From Isochrysis galbana (taxonomy: Eukaryota; Haptophyta; Isochrysidales; Isochrysidaceae), in contig CM030936.1 in assembly GCA_018136815.1 (NCBI GenBank), positions 3,144,474 to 3,208,473 of the forward strand: a stretch of DNA of 64,000 nucleotides, written 5' to 3'. The position numbers and the translations under genes were made by a program. Within the stretch, counting starts at the first letter, position 1. Each line of letters starts with the position of its first letter. Under the pieces are notes generated by a model that saw only the letters and a program-made list of their open reading frames with translations, was not told the origin of the DNA and searched no databases. Of the stretch, positions 10,140-20,463 are shown one piece after another.

Positions 10140-10225
10140 TCACCCCAAGGGGGGACTCGAACCGCGACCCCCAAATATGCAGACATGCGACTGGCGAGAG
10201 CTCCCAGCGCGCCATCAACGGTCTG
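10140..10225 (-). other. tRNA-like sequence (SINE or tRNA relic)
   Basis: On the minus strand TGGCGCGCTGGG resembles a Pol III A box and, about 45 nt further, GGTTCGAGTCC is a perfect B box within a G/C stem. The cloverleaf is imperfect: the D and T stems have mismatches and I cannot assign an anticodon with confidence. A tRNA-derived SINE head or a decayed tRNA gene fits best. Confidence 0.4.
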
Positions 10226-10409
10226 CTGTTCGCCGTGCTAGAAATGACATTTGCAACATTTATATCCACTTTATCTAGTATTGTACAAGAAATAACTCGT
10301 CGAATTTGGCGCCCCCCCCCTCCCCCCCGCCCCTTACTTACTCCACTTGCGAAACGAACCCCCCTCCCCCCTCCCTCTTTTATCATTCTAATTAATGTCG
10401 TTCTCTCAA

Positions 10410-10620
10410 CCTACTTTTATAAGTGGGGGACAATGGGGGCCTCGCGCCCCCCTCTCTCCATCGCGGACACCCCCCGGGGTGGGCCCGTACATTCAACCCC
10501 AGCCCCTGCCCTCTGGCAGGGGCAGGGCACTCATCAAATCAGCCCAGACCCCTAGTGGGCGCGTGGGCGCGGGTCGCGAGCCGCACTCCCAGGCCGTGCA
10601 GTGTGTGCAGGCGTGCTAAG
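10410..10620 (+). mobile_element. LINE 5'-end fragment, third 5' subfamily
   Basis: The hairpin CCTACTT-TTAT-AAGTGGG (one U-G pair) at 10410-10427 is followed by GGGGGCCTCGCGCCCCCCTC and CCATCGCGGACACCCCCCGG. The same start, inverted, is at 35140-35713. Confidence 0.6.
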
Positions 10621-11400
10621 CGGTGGGGGGTGGGGGGGTAGTTGTAATTAATGTGGGTGTGGTGTGGCGTGGCTGCTGTTGTTCTGCGAGTGAGTGGGCG
10701 CCCGGTCAATGTGCGTGTGGTCGCCTGGCTGTGCTCTCCGTGTGAGGAGGCCTGTTGGCGCGCGAGTGGGGGCAGCGCCGGTCCGTGTACATAGCTGGTG
10801 TGTGTGTGTGGGTGTGTGGAGTGTGGTGTGATAGATAGATGTACATGTTCTTGCATGTTTGTAGCTATACTTACACCTCAATGAAGCTCTGTGGTAGTGC
10901 TTCCTAGCTTTAGCGTGTAGTGGCGCGTGCGTAGCACGCGCCCACGGTGTGCGCGCCGCGGCGCTGCTGGAGCCCCGCCGGCGCACCGAAACAGCCTAAT
11001 ATCTGGTAAATAGTAGGTTCTCGCTCGGAGGCTATCTACTATATCTAGATAGATATAGATACTGGCCAGGCCCTATCTAGATGGATATAGATAGTGCCAA
11101 AAGGGCCCTAGATGCCAAGATATCTAGATATCTTGGTATCATATTCATAGCCTTACCCCCTACCTACCCCCTACCTGCTACCTGGCCTGTGCCCGCGCCC
11201 TTGTCCTTCGTACGCTAGACGCTAGCTAGTCAGTTTGTAAACCCCCCTCCCCACGCCCAAATATGTAGTAAATATGTGAAATATGCGCAAAAAAAGATAT
11301 GTAATTTGGAAAAGTTGACCCAAATATCAAATAGTAGTATGTAGTTCAATATGTCACATATTTTTACCAAGGCCTACCAGGTGGCCTGCAGGCTGCAGGG
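10621..11400. other. GT-rich tract, TATCTAGATA repeats and a 22-bp palindrome
   Basis: 10640-10830 is GT-rich. 11020-11130 repeats TATCTAGAT. 11115-11136 is a perfect palindrome with half-site CCAAGATATCT. 11270-11370 is AT-rich with repeated AATATGT. No gene seen. Confidence 0.7.
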
Positions 11401-12581
11401 GCCCGGGAGCACAGCTCACGGCTCAGGGGGCATGTGAGGCTGGGGCATGGCGGCATGGCCCTGGCCCCTAGCCCCTCCGACCGCCTGCCTCTCCCTCGCT
11501 GGCTCTCCGCGCCCCTGCGCCCTGCGGTCGGCTAGAGCTGTCTGGAACTCCTGATTAGGGGGGCCCAGGGGGAGGAGCAGGGAATGAGAATGAGGGAATG
11601 GTGAGAGCGATGGCGATGGGCTGGCCAGCGAGGGCCAGGGCATGCGTTCCAGGCGAGCCTGTGGGTGGGGTGGGGGGAGGAGTGGGTCAGGGGGGTTGGG
11701 TGGGGGGGAGTGGGTCAGCGGGGCAGTGTGATGCCCTGAAATGGGTCGACCGATACGCGAAGGATTCCAGCGGCAAACCCAACGAATCCAACAAATTTGA
11801 GGGGCTCCGGATGGGCTCGCTCCCTGCGCCGCAAGGCGCAAGGCCCCCCCCGCAGACTTCCATCGCTTCAAATGGCTAAGGCTAAGCTAGAGACAAAAGA
11901 ATGCACGACCATTTTCCACTGGCCATTGGCCATTGGCCATTGGCCATTGGCGACCATACTAGGTACTAGTACTAGGTCCTAGGTGTACCATTATGCGACG
12001 AAAAAGCGACCAACAACTTCTGGAGAAAACTAGCCGATAGAATAACCAAACAGACGGCGGCGCACGCGCCCATCGCTAGTTCGCTATCGATCCTTGGTCT
12101 TGGTCCTTGGTAAAACGAAGGTTCCTCCGAAACCGAAGACAAAGGAACGAGGGGGAGGAACAACGGGAGTGGGGCAAGGGCCAAAGGCAAGGTCCAGCGG
12201 AGGTCCGGGGGTGAGGAATACATCCAGTAGCGCAGCAGGCACCTTCAAGAGTTGTTTTATTCGGCAATTAGAGTAATGAAGATATCACTTACTGTGTGGT
12301 GATAGTAAAAGGCGTGCACGTGTACCCCCTCTCAACTCTTTGCGCGACCCAAAAATAATTCCGGGGCTCAAACATGCCGCCGGCGAGAGTCCGTCGCATG
12401 GTGCCGTTATCGATCCCGGGACACTCAACGTGATGATCAGTCGCTAGTAGTTTGCAATAGGGGAAACTGAAGTAGTTTGATGAAAGAGCTTACGAACTGG
12501 CTCCAATATCCCAAACCATTTCCTGGTCCCAACAAGATCGAGTCAGACCCCGGTAGGGCTGGAAGGACGTCCATGAGCAAT
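11401..12581. other. Intergenic, with (CCATTGG)n short repeat
   Basis: About 11917-11952 is a tandem of CCATTGG (CCAAT on the other strand), followed at 11956-11985 by CTAGTACTAGGTCCTAG-type palindromes. Near 12225-12255 CACCTTCAAGAGTTGTTTTATT resembles a LINE-B-like 3' end. No gene recognised. Confidence 0.5.
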
Positions 12582-13424
12582 TTACAGATAGGGGAAGCCG
12601 TGGCCGGTGAGCGCAGACTGGGTGACGACGCCAGAGAACGCCATCATGGCGAGGCGGCAGTGGGAGATCTCCTTCTCCAACATCGACTTCGCCTTCTCAG
12701 GGGTGTCAACCATTTTGAAAGGGTCCATGCTGAAGTCGCCCGGCCGCCGGTCGGTCTGGCCGGACATCATCTCGTTGATGGCGTTGTACGAAAGGGCCTG
12801 AAAATACAGGGACGAAAGCACGGGTCGACTGAATCAACCACGCTCAGAGCTGTAGAGTTATTCACAGCTGTTGTGGAATCATCTCTTCGTGATCACTAGG
12901 GATCAAAACAGACACATGTAGGCTGCTGCACACCTCAACAACGCCAACGGCGCCGAGGAGGAAGAGCATCTGTCCCGACTTCACAGCGGTGTCGTGCGCA
13001 GCAAGCGAGGAGACGTGCGGGGCGAAAGGAACGTAGAAGCCGTTGTCAACAGCGACGTAGCCCACCCACGCGAGCATGCAAATGCGGCCGTGCTTCAGCT
13101 CAGCCTCGCGCATCCAGTTGATATCAAAGGATCCGGCAAGGTTGAGAGGGTCAAAACCCTGATTCGGGGAGGGCGGGGCAAGCGGGATGAACGATCTTCC
13201 ATGAGAATTGTGGCCAACTAACATCCACACAGAAGCAGCAATTTGCGTCTGCAAGCAATGCATCTCACCTTGTCACCCGCCATGGAGCCATCAAGCTTGG
13301 CCGGGGCCTCAAGGAAGGGAAGCGCCTGAGACTTGACCATCATCGGCGCCTGCATACGCTGGACGCGCGCCGCAGGGGCAACACCCGCGTTGAGGGAAAG
13401 CGACTGGAGCGAGAGAGTGAGCAT
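12582..13424 (-). CDS. Fucoxanthin-chlorophyll a/c light-harvesting protein, three exons
   Basis: Exons 13424-13269, 13158-12934 and 12797-12582 (minus), introns of 110 and 136 nt with GT-AG ends, all in phase; 198 residues. The N-terminus is a hydrophobic signal-like start plus an [10 protein letters not shown] stretch, as expected for import into a secondary plastid. The mature part begins GFDPLNLAG. Helix 1 has [20 protein letters not shown] (the Glu/Arg chlorophyll ligands), helix 2 [15 protein letters not shown], helix 3 [20 protein letters not shown]. Helix 3 has SHCRLAM where NGRLAM is usual, so one typical chlorophyll-ligand Asn is replaced by His. The length is normal for the family. 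It binds chlorophyll a/c and fucoxanthin in thylakoids and passes excitation to the photosystems. Confidence 0.95.
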
Positions 13425-13639
13425 CCTGCAGCATCAAGCGGAAGTGGTTTAGCGCGTGGTTGCGAGTGGGCAGCACGCAGCAATCTAAGGCGACAGCAGA
13501 CGCCCTCTCCCCTTGTCTGATCAGGGCCGCGTCGTCGCAGAGGGCACCAGAACGAACCGGAGCGAGAGAGGGAGAGGGGGGCGCAGGGCTCAGAGGGCGA
13601 GGGCCACCTCCACTTAATTTGTGGGCGAGGGAGACCGAC

Positions 13640-13674
13640 GGGGGGGGGGGGGGGGGGGGGGGGGAGGGGGGGGG
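13640..13674. repeat. Poly(G) tract
   Basis: About 35 nearly pure G, about 215 bp upstream of the light-harvesting start on its template side. Confidence 0.9.
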
Positions 13675-14076
13675 AAGAGGTGGCTCTTTTAACTTCTACA
13701 TCGCTCGATCGGACCCCTGGTTTTTTTTTGGCAGCAGGACACATGCTATCATTCTCTTAGCCAGCAGCAAGCAGCACAGCAAACAGAAACAGCAGCTTGC
13801 AGCTTGGCATACTCTTTACTTCACGCCAGACTTTTGAGATTTGTTTGTATAATTTAGGGTTCGGCCCCAATACAGAAATTTCAACCGAAGTGTGGGGAAC
13901 ACGCCGCGACGCCCGTCTCTCCCCTATCCCTATCCCTAACCACTAACCTATCCCCATGCTGCCTTGCGCCTTGCGCCTTGCGCCCTACATGGTGAACGCG
14001 GTTTTACCGAGTTGGTACAAAGGCCCAAAACAATCCACAACCCGTTTTCACCGTGGTTCAAACGCCCTCCCTAGTG

Positions 14077-14233
14077 AAAAAATTCTTAATATTCTCACCT
14101 CGCGCGCGGCCCCGGACGTTTCACTTGTCACTTGCAGCCACGTCCACTCCCACTCCCCTTCCCACTCCCTCCTCCGTCCTCCGTTGCGGCGTTGCGGCGC
14201 GTCCCCTCGTGCTCTAAGCTCTACCTAGGGGCT
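14077..14233 (-). mobile_element. LINE 3'-end fragment
   Basis: Reading leftward: GCCCCTAGG..AGAGC..CGAGGGG stem, CGCAACG stem, a CGTGGCTGC box, then CGCGCGCGAGGTGAGAATAT, TAAGAA and T6 at the end (14082-14077). Same order as the copies at 20320-20447 and 37170-37296. The rest of 13675-15257 holds no gene that I recognise; it includes a telomere-like CCTAACC stretch near 13925. Confidence 0.65.
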
Positions 14234-15257
14234 TGGGATTCGGGTTCGGGGCTTAACGACGACAGTATACAGTATCGATGGGATCATCATAAACGGCGCA
14301 GAACTCAAAATCTCAAAATCACCCAATTCGTAGACGACACCCAGCACCCAGCTGCTAGCCCCACTATGATGCTCCAACCGTGCACCCGCCGACCCCCTCT
14401 CCCCCTCTCTCACCCTCCCCTCGCGCGATCGCGCGATGGCGCGGGGGGTGGGGGATAGTGGTCGGGAGCACGCGAACATTATCGGCTCGTTGGCCACCTT
14501 CTCCCTTTTTCACTTCTTCAATCTTCACGGTGAAATCGTCATAAGTTACAAAGCGAAGCACCGAAACAGGTGCTTCCGATTTTCACCTATTTTCGTCAAA
14601 AAAACCTGCCTAGATTATCTCAATCATATCTATGGATGGTTGGCCATCGCATTGTGTCTCGGCATGCCCCCTGGCCGGCCCACGGCGGCTCCTCGCCTGC
14701 GGGTGAAGCTGCGAGAAGAAATACTGAAGAAACCGAGCCGAGCCGAAGCACCTGGTTCGGTGCTCCGGCAGTAGTAAGGAGTTTTAAGGCATTCACACCC
14801 ACCCGGGAAGTGGAGGGAGCTACTAGTCAGTGCGAACAGCTTGTTAAACTCTCTTCTTTGATCTCACTCTCCGACTCTCCATCTGCCGTTGTACTACTCG
14901 AGAGTACTCTATGAGAAAAGAGAAGTCTGTAGATAGAGTCATACTCCCACGGAAGTCTGTAGCTCTAGAGTACTCCCAACGGAGATTTTTGTACTCCATC
15001 TACCCTCTACTCGAGCACAGGAACCGCGAACAACGACCGACGTCCTCGCGCGAAAAAGAAGCCGTCGCCGCCAACGAGACCCGGGGCGATCGGAGGGGGC
15101 GCGGCTCTCGCTCTCTCTTCTCCTTCCTTTCCTCCTTCCCTCCGCTCCGTCTCCTCTCCTTTCCCCTCTCACGCTTGCTGGCGGCTTGCTGACTGCCACG
15201 CTTGGACCATTCGCGCAGCCTACCCTCCTCCTTCTCCCCACCAGACCACCCTGAGCG

Positions 15258-18065
15258 ATGCTGCGACTGCCAGCGGTGGTAGGCCTTGCCTTCGGCTCGC
15301 TTACGGCGCCACCGCCACCCGGTGCGGTCGGCGTGCAGCTCGAGGGGACGAACATCCGCATCTCTTCACACGCAGCCCCTCTGCTAGAGGGGCTCGACCC
15401 CACGCTCCGCGCCTCGCCCTCTGCCAGCGGAGGAATCTTCCTGCATGGGGATTTCCGCTCACCGTGTGCGACGGCCGACGTGGCGCTCGGCTCGCTGCGC
15501 TGCAGCCGTCTGCTGGCATGCGCACGGTGCACGCGCTACTGGATGGCCCCTGCCGTAGCATCCGACGCCTCAGACATTCCGCTCGACACCCAATTTCTGC
15601 TTATTGAGCTGGATACCAAGTGCCATCAAGATGGCGAGATTGGCCAGAACGGCCTTGCGGCCAATCAGCGGCAAAAGTACGCCCTGATGCTGCCGCTCGT
15701 CGACCGCACTGCGCGCTCGTCCCTATCAGGCGCGTCGGCGCAGGCGCCACGCAAGTTCCGCAAGCTGCTCTCGTGGCTATGGCCACATGGCCACCATTCG
15801 TGTGCGCTGAAGTTGCATGTAGAGACCGGTGATGATGCTGTGGCAGTTCCAGCGGGAGCAGGGCTCGTCTACGTTGCAGCCGGCTCAGACCCATACGAAC
15901 TGATCGAGCGCGGCATAGCAGAGGTGGCCCAGCGCCTTGGCACCTTCCGTACGCGCTCTGAGAAAGAGGTGCCAGTTGCTGCGGACGTCTTTGGCTGGTG
16001 CACATGGGACGGCTTCTACTCCAAGGTTACGCCAGATGACGTTTTGTCAGGTGCGTCGTCCCTCCGTCGCGCTGGCGTGCCTCCTCGTCTGGTCATTCTG
16101 GATGACGGGTGGCAAAGCGTGACACCGCCACCTCCACTTCCTGAATTGGTCGATGCTTCCGATGACCAGCTGGCGAAAGAAGCCGCCACACGGGCCGCCG
16201 CTGCCGTTGAGGAGGGAGCTGGCGCCAAGAGGCAAACAAAACAAGCAGTCGAGGAGATGGGTGTGGGATCGTCGGCGGCTGTGGCCGTCACCAGCGTGTC
16301 GTCTGTAGCCGCCTTTTTTATAGCTGTCACTGCGCGTCTTGCCTCATTCCTTGCGATATTGGCCAGCAAGGTCGTGCCACTTCTTGAGCGTTGGTACGAG
16401 CATACAGTCTGCCGGAGCCATCACGGGTCCCTCCCAGTGTTTATCTGGACCTTTCTCGCAACCGGGCCTTTGAAGAGCACGCTCGAGGTGTACTACGACA
16501 CGAAGACCGACTTTGCGCGCCAGCTAGACTCCTACCGACCGAATGCTAAGTTTGAAGCTACCGAAGGAACGGGCCAAGAGAGTGGGCCGCACCTAGCCTC
16601 GCTCGTCGAATCGCTGCGTGGGGATGGGGTGCAGCACGTCTTTGTGTGGCACGCGCTACACGGCTACTGGCGCGGGGTGGCTCCGGGCCTTGGAGAAGAG
16701 CGTGGCCTCACCGTCAGCCAGGTGTTTGCGCGACCATCGCGCCATTTGCTGCGCGTAGAACCTCAGCTCCGTTGGGATGCTGTCATGATTTGGGGCTGTG
16801 GGTTGGTCCTCGAGCCGGCGCATCTCCGACGCTTCTTCAAGCGGCTGCACGCCCCCCTGTTGGAAGCAGGAGTAGATGGTGTCAAAGTGGACGTGCAGTC
16901 AGGCCTAGCCTCGCTGGGGGGCGGAGTAGGGGGCTGCGCATCTCTTGCGAAGCGATACGTCGATGCTCTGGAGGCCTCAGTGGAGGAGTCGTTTGGCTCT
17001 AACCTGATCCATTGTATGTGCCACTCCACCGAGAACCTATACCGGTACAAGCACGGCAATGTCATCCGCGCGTCGGACGATTTCTATCCTAATCGCCCTG
17101 CATCGCACACCATGCACATCATCAATGTAGGCTACAACTCGCTATTCTTGGGGGAATTCGGTCTGCCGGACTGGGACATGTTCACCTCTTTGCATGAGGC
17201 AGCCGGCTTACACGCTGCAGCACGCGCAATAGGTGGCTGTCCCGTTTATGTTTCCGATGCGCCGAACGCGCATGATATCAAGCTTCTTCGCCGGCTTGTT
17301 CTCCCGGACGGCACAACGCTACGTGCGTCGGGAGTTGGACGCCCCACTCGTGATTGCCTTTTCGCTGACGTCGGCGCTGACGGGCTCTCTGCTTTGAAGC
17401 TATGGAACTTCAATGGCAAACTTGCCCCTATCGTGAGCGACGGAGTGAATCCTGGTGGAGCGACGAATTCCGGTGGAGCTCCAGTCGCTTATTGCCCCCC
17501 AAACGCTGTGGTTGGCGCTTTCAATGTCCAAGGATCTCGCTGGGACTTCGACACGCACGGCGCCGTTGTAGCATCCCAGATGCCAGCGCCCGTCTCCGCA
17601 CTTGTCCGGCCCTCCGACGCCGAGTGCCTAAGACCTCATGAAGGAGCGTTCGCTGCGTGGACTCACCGTGGAGCGCGGCTTCACCTGCTACCAAACACGG
17701 AAGCTTGCATTCACGCGACATTACAGCATCGTGAGTGGGAGATCGTTACCATCGCGCCGGTCCACTCGCGCGGTCGTGTGAGATGGGCACCAATTGGGCT
17801 CACGGAAATGCTCAATTCCGGTGGTGCTGTGCTATGGACGGAGTTGAAACGTGTTGGGGCCGACGAGGTCGAGATAGAGGCGCGCGTGGCTGTGCGTGCG
17901 GCAGGCCGCTTCGTCGCTTATTGTGAACCACGCCCGACGTCCGTGTGGCGCGACGACGCCGAGCTGGGCCTGCCCTTCAGTTATGACAGTACGACGGGCG
18001 TTCTTGCTGTACAAGTTGACAATGCTTCGGCGAGGAAGCCCGCCACGCTCATCGTACAATGGTGA
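15258..18065 (+). CDS. GH36 raffinose-synthase-like / alpha-galactosidase-type enzyme
   Basis: 935 residues, no intron. The family signature is complete: FGWCTWDGFY at residues 245-254, VILDDGWQS about 280, HVFVWHALHGYW about 465, the nucleophile in GVKVDVQ (Asp545), HCMCHSTENL about 585, and the acid/base pair RASDDF (Asp607/608), then SLFLGEFGLPDWDMF and GGCPVYVSDAPN. Plant members move galactose from galactinol to sucrose or cut alpha-galactosides; which one applies here cannot be read from sequence. Between DDGWQ and the next core block lies a long insertion with a strongly hydrophobic stretch (about residues 340-375), a possible membrane hairpin. The N-terminus is mildly hydrophobic. GAGTACTC sites lie at 14902 and 14968. 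Confidence 0.88.
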   Translation: MLRLPAVVGLAFGSLTAPPPPGAVGVQLEGTNIRISSHAAPLLEGLDPTLRASPSASGGIFLHGDFRSPCATADVALGSLRCSRLLACARCTRYWMAPAVASDASDIPLDTQFLLIELDTKCHQDGEIGQNGLAANQRQKYALMLPLVDRTARSSLSGASAQAPRKFRKLLSWLWPHGHHSCALKLHVETGDDAVAVPAGAGLVYVAAGSDPYELIERGIAEVAQRLGTFRTRSEKEVPVAADVFGWCTWDGFYSKVTPDDVLSGASSLRRAGVPPRLVILDDGWQSVTPPPPLPELVDASDDQLAKEAATRAAAAVEEGAGAKRQTKQAVEEMGVGSSAAVAVTSVSSVAAFFIAVTARLASFLAILASKVVPLLERWYEHTVCRSHHGSLPVFIWTFLATGPLKSTLEVYYDTKTDFARQLDSYRPNAKFEATEGTGQESGPHLASLVESLRGDGVQHVFVWHALHGYWRGVAPGLGEERGLTVSQVFARPSRHLLRVEPQLRWDAVMIWGCGLVLEPAHLRRFFKRLHAPLLEAGVDGVKVDVQSGLASLGGGVGGCASLAKRYVDALEASVEESFGSNLIHCMCHSTENLYRYKHGNVIRASDDFYPNRPASHTMHIINVGYNSLFLGEFGLPDWDMFTSLHEAAGLHAAARAIGGCPVYVSDAPNAHDIKLLRRLVLPDGTTLRASGVGRPTRDCLFADVGADGLSALKLWNFNGKLAPIVSDGVNPGGATNSGGAPVAYCPPNAVVGAFNVQGSRWDFDTHGAVVASQMPAPVSALVRPSDAECLRPHEGAFAAWTHRGARLHLLPNTEACIHATLQHREWEIVTIAPVHSRGRVRWAPIGLTEMLNSGGAVLWTELKRVGADEVEIEARVAVRAAGRFVAYCEPRPTSVWRDDAELGLPFSYDSTTGVLAVQVDNASARKPATLIVQW

Positions 18066-18466
18066 AGGAAGGGTGGGCAGAGGGCATATTCCTTTTCCAC
18101 ACGTCGAATGCCAGCTTTGGAGCTCGAACTCAGCTGGTGGTTGTCGAGCAGCCATGGAGAGCATACCAATGCGCTCCAGACCGTTGAGTGTTGAGCCCTT
18201 ATCAACATATGGTATATTCCGCGCACAAGCGCAATCCACAAGAAGCGCAGTTCTCTTGCCATGGACTGTGGTTTCTTTAACTATTTGAACTAGTATTTAC
18301 TTCAGCGGACAGGGTCTAGCAGGATTGGGGTTCAACAACGGCTAACGATTGCGGCCTGGATCTTGCGTCTCGTGCATCGAGTGCCCTCGTACATCTGCCT
18401 TCTCGTTCTCTCGATGTCATGGACATTTATGGACATGCCCAGTCCAAGTCAATCGCGTCAAATGTG
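18066..18466. other. Intergenic
   Basis: Contains the end of the GH36 transcript and the target region of the LINE insertion. Nothing else recognised. Confidence 0.5.
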
Positions 18467-18507
18467 TTGAAAGTCGGGTGTTGCAACTAAGTTTATACTT
18501 GGACGCG

Positions 18508-19791
18508 ATGGAGCGCGCCGCCGCGACTCCCCTCTCCTTCGGGCCCCCCGCCGAGGGCGGCCCCCCTGCCCACATGGACCTGTCGCTGGCAAAGCGGCCG
18601 CGCCCGCCCTCAGAGGCCGAACAGGTGCGCGCGACCCCGGTCGCGCCACACGGCCCGTGGCCTCGGCCACACCATGCACAGCAGTCATGCTGGCCCCCCC
18701 CATGGGGGACAGCAGACTATAGGACTCAGAGAGACAGCAACAGGCAGGAGGGACCTGCACTCCACAGGGCATGCCTTATGGCAGAGGCCACACCCATCCC
18801 GACGAGGGTCGCGCCGCCTCGGCGGCGCGGCCCGCGGCCGGGTGGCCCTTATGGGCACAACATTCTGACAATCTGTCTGACGCACAAAAGGATCATGTAT
18901 CTCTGTCCACACAGGGAGAGGAAGCCAACACCCACTCCTACACCAAGACCCCCAAGACAACCTGAACCTGAACCGCAGCACCTCCATGCACGACAGCCAG
19001 CGACACGACTGACCCCTACCCTCCGCGGGCTTGCCTCTCAGGACCCAGAATCAGAAAATGAAGACCAACAAACAGACTCTGACGCCACCTACGAAATGTC
19101 TTTCAGCCAGGCAGGCGACCTAGTGCTACTCGACACGACGGTCTATGCGGCCATAGTCGAGCTTCTGCTTGAGCTCGAGGGAGTTGACCCCGAGCCAGAC
19201 TTCTGGGCCCGCTCCTCGAGGGGCCCCTGGCACATAGCAGTCAACGAAGACTGCATGCAACAATTCCAAGCCCGATATGGGCTCCAAACCACAATCCGCG
19301 TCCATCAAACGGACGTGGCGGTCAAAGTCGAAATTGAATCCATCGAGGGCAAGCTGAACAGGAAGGGCACCTCATCGCGCAAGGCGCTGTATGAGGCCCT
19401 TCAAGACATAGCGGCCCACTTCGTAGTGGAAGCCGACGGCCTCGCTCAAGCATCGAAAATCACTTTGAGCACCCTGGTGAAAGCTGTCGAAAAAGAAGGG
19501 CTCACCTTCCTGAAGGGAAATCGTGAGCGCATGAAAATCGAAGGTGAGTCGGGCACATTTGTGTCTAAAGTGGCTCACGCACCACGCTGGCACCTATACG
19601 TCGCAGCGACCCAAGGGTCGTTCCTTACGAGCAACTTCCCGCGCAAGCTGCTTCTTAACATCGACAACTCGGTGGTCCCGGTGAACTACGCCGTCCGCGC
19701 GTGCAAAGCGCTGCAGATGCCACCGGCCATGCAATCCTACCACAAACTAATGGTGCACGGCAGTCTCAAAGGCTGCAAAGGCGCCAGATAG
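18508..19791 (+). CDS. LINE-A ORF1 protein
   Basis: 427 residues from MERAAATPLSFG. The first 170 residues are Pro/Arg rich with MDLSLAKRPRPP (a likely nuclear/RNA-binding basic region). The middle (about 190-410) is a more regular alpha/beta stretch without a motif that I can name. The same N-terminus recurs in fragments at 46250-46647, 7600-8019 and 37343-37634. By position it is the RNA-binding ORF1 of a non-LTR retrotransposon. The frame runs into the ORF2 remnant in another phase, where the internal deletion joins them near 19770-19790. Confidence 0.7.
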   Translation: MERAAATPLSFGPPAEGGPPAHMDLSLAKRPRPPSEAEQVRATPVAPHGPWPRPHHAQQSCWPPPWGTADYRTQRDSNRQEGPALHRACLMAEATPIPTRVAPPRRRGPRPGGPYGHNILTICLTHKRIMYLCPHRERKPTPTPTPRPPRQPEPEPQHLHARQPATRLTPTLRGLASQDPESENEDQQTDSDATYEMSFSQAGDLVLLDTTVYAAIVELLLELEGVDPEPDFWARSSRGPWHIAVNEDCMQQFQARYGLQTTIRVHQTDVAVKVEIESIEGKLNRKGTSSRKALYEALQDIAAHFVVEADGLAQASKITLSTLVKAVEKEGLTFLKGNRERMKIEGESGTFVSKVAHAPRWHLYVAATQGSFLTSNFPRKLLLNIDNSVVPVNYAVRACKALQMPPAMQSYHKLMVHGSLKGCKGAR

Positions 19792-20116
19792 CCTAAAAAC
19801 CCTCTATGTAATAGCATGGCGATACATAATAAGAGACTTCTACAGAATAGAGTTTGAATCACACACGTACCACTACATACCGGTCTTGGAATCCACGCTA
19901 ATAAGGTTCACTACCTTGGTGAGGGGCATTGCCCCGCCAAACGGCGATCACCGAATGCGCACTCGTAAGGTGGCCCAGGGTAGAAAACCTAAGCTGAAAA
20001 GACCGTTAGAGCTCAGCGCCCCCATTTTTACAGAAAACGACAAAGGAAAGCTGATAATGAACGACAACCTCGGCCTCGTAGCAGGGACACTCGGCCTAGC
20101 CGAAAAACTCGCCTAA
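19773..20116 (+). pseudogene. LINE ORF2 C-terminal remnant
   Basis: An open frame reading KAPDSLKTLYVIAWRYIIRD and on to a GRKPK box, ending LGLAEKLA before TAA. The first part matches the minus-strand ORF2 at 58803-59612 (YTLYLLAWRYIITDFYRI); the end matches the remnants at 36770-36960 and 50263-50538. No RT or endonuclease residues remain. Confidence 0.75.
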
Positions 20117-20463
20117 GGCTGAGGCGCATCTCCCTCCTAGAAAACACCCCAAAAAGGGATGGGCGATGAAAACAAAGGAGACGCAGCAACAATCAACCAC
20201 TCACACCGACGCAGGGAGAAACGGGCCACCTAGAGGCACAGGAGGAAGGCGAGGACAGACCACTAGGGGCCGGTGCACCGGTGCACCCCCGCCCTACCCA
20301 ACCCCCCCCACAACCTGGGCCCCTAAGTAGAGCACGAGGGGAGTTGCCGCAAGGCGGGAAGTGAGGGAAAGGAAGGGAAACGGGCGTGGCTACGATAGAC
20401 AGCTACATAGCCGCGCGCGTGGCGAGAATATTAAAAGGTTTTTTTTTGAAAGTCGGGTGTTGC

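Larger units (their letters stand above)
18467..20463 (+). mobile_element. LINE-A copy, both ends and 18-nt target-site duplication, internally deleted
   Basis: TTGAAAGTCGGGTGTTGC occurs at 18467-18484 and again at 20446-20463. The element between them starts with AACTAAG-TTTATA-CTTGG (18485-18502) and ends with GGCGAGAATATTAAAAGG and T7-8. It holds an ORF1, then only the last roughly 110 codons of ORF2, then a 3' UTR with the GTAGAGCACG stem (20320-20358) and a CCGCAAGGCGG stem. The intact duplication shows that insertion was by target-primed reverse transcription and recent. The RT core is missing, so this copy was moved in trans or deleted after landing. Confidence 0.88.

Noticed and set aside
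10140..10225. Functional tRNA gene
   Set aside because: A and B boxes are present but D and T stems are mismatched and no anticodon arm is convincing; kept only as a tRNA-like relic.
12477..13221. Plus-strand frames over the light-harvesting gene
   Set aside because: Antisense shadows of its exons; the minus-strand splice model is complete and in phase.
13920..13955. Telomeric repeat (CCTAACC)
   Set aside because: Only a few irregular units (CCCTATCCCTAACC), far from an array.
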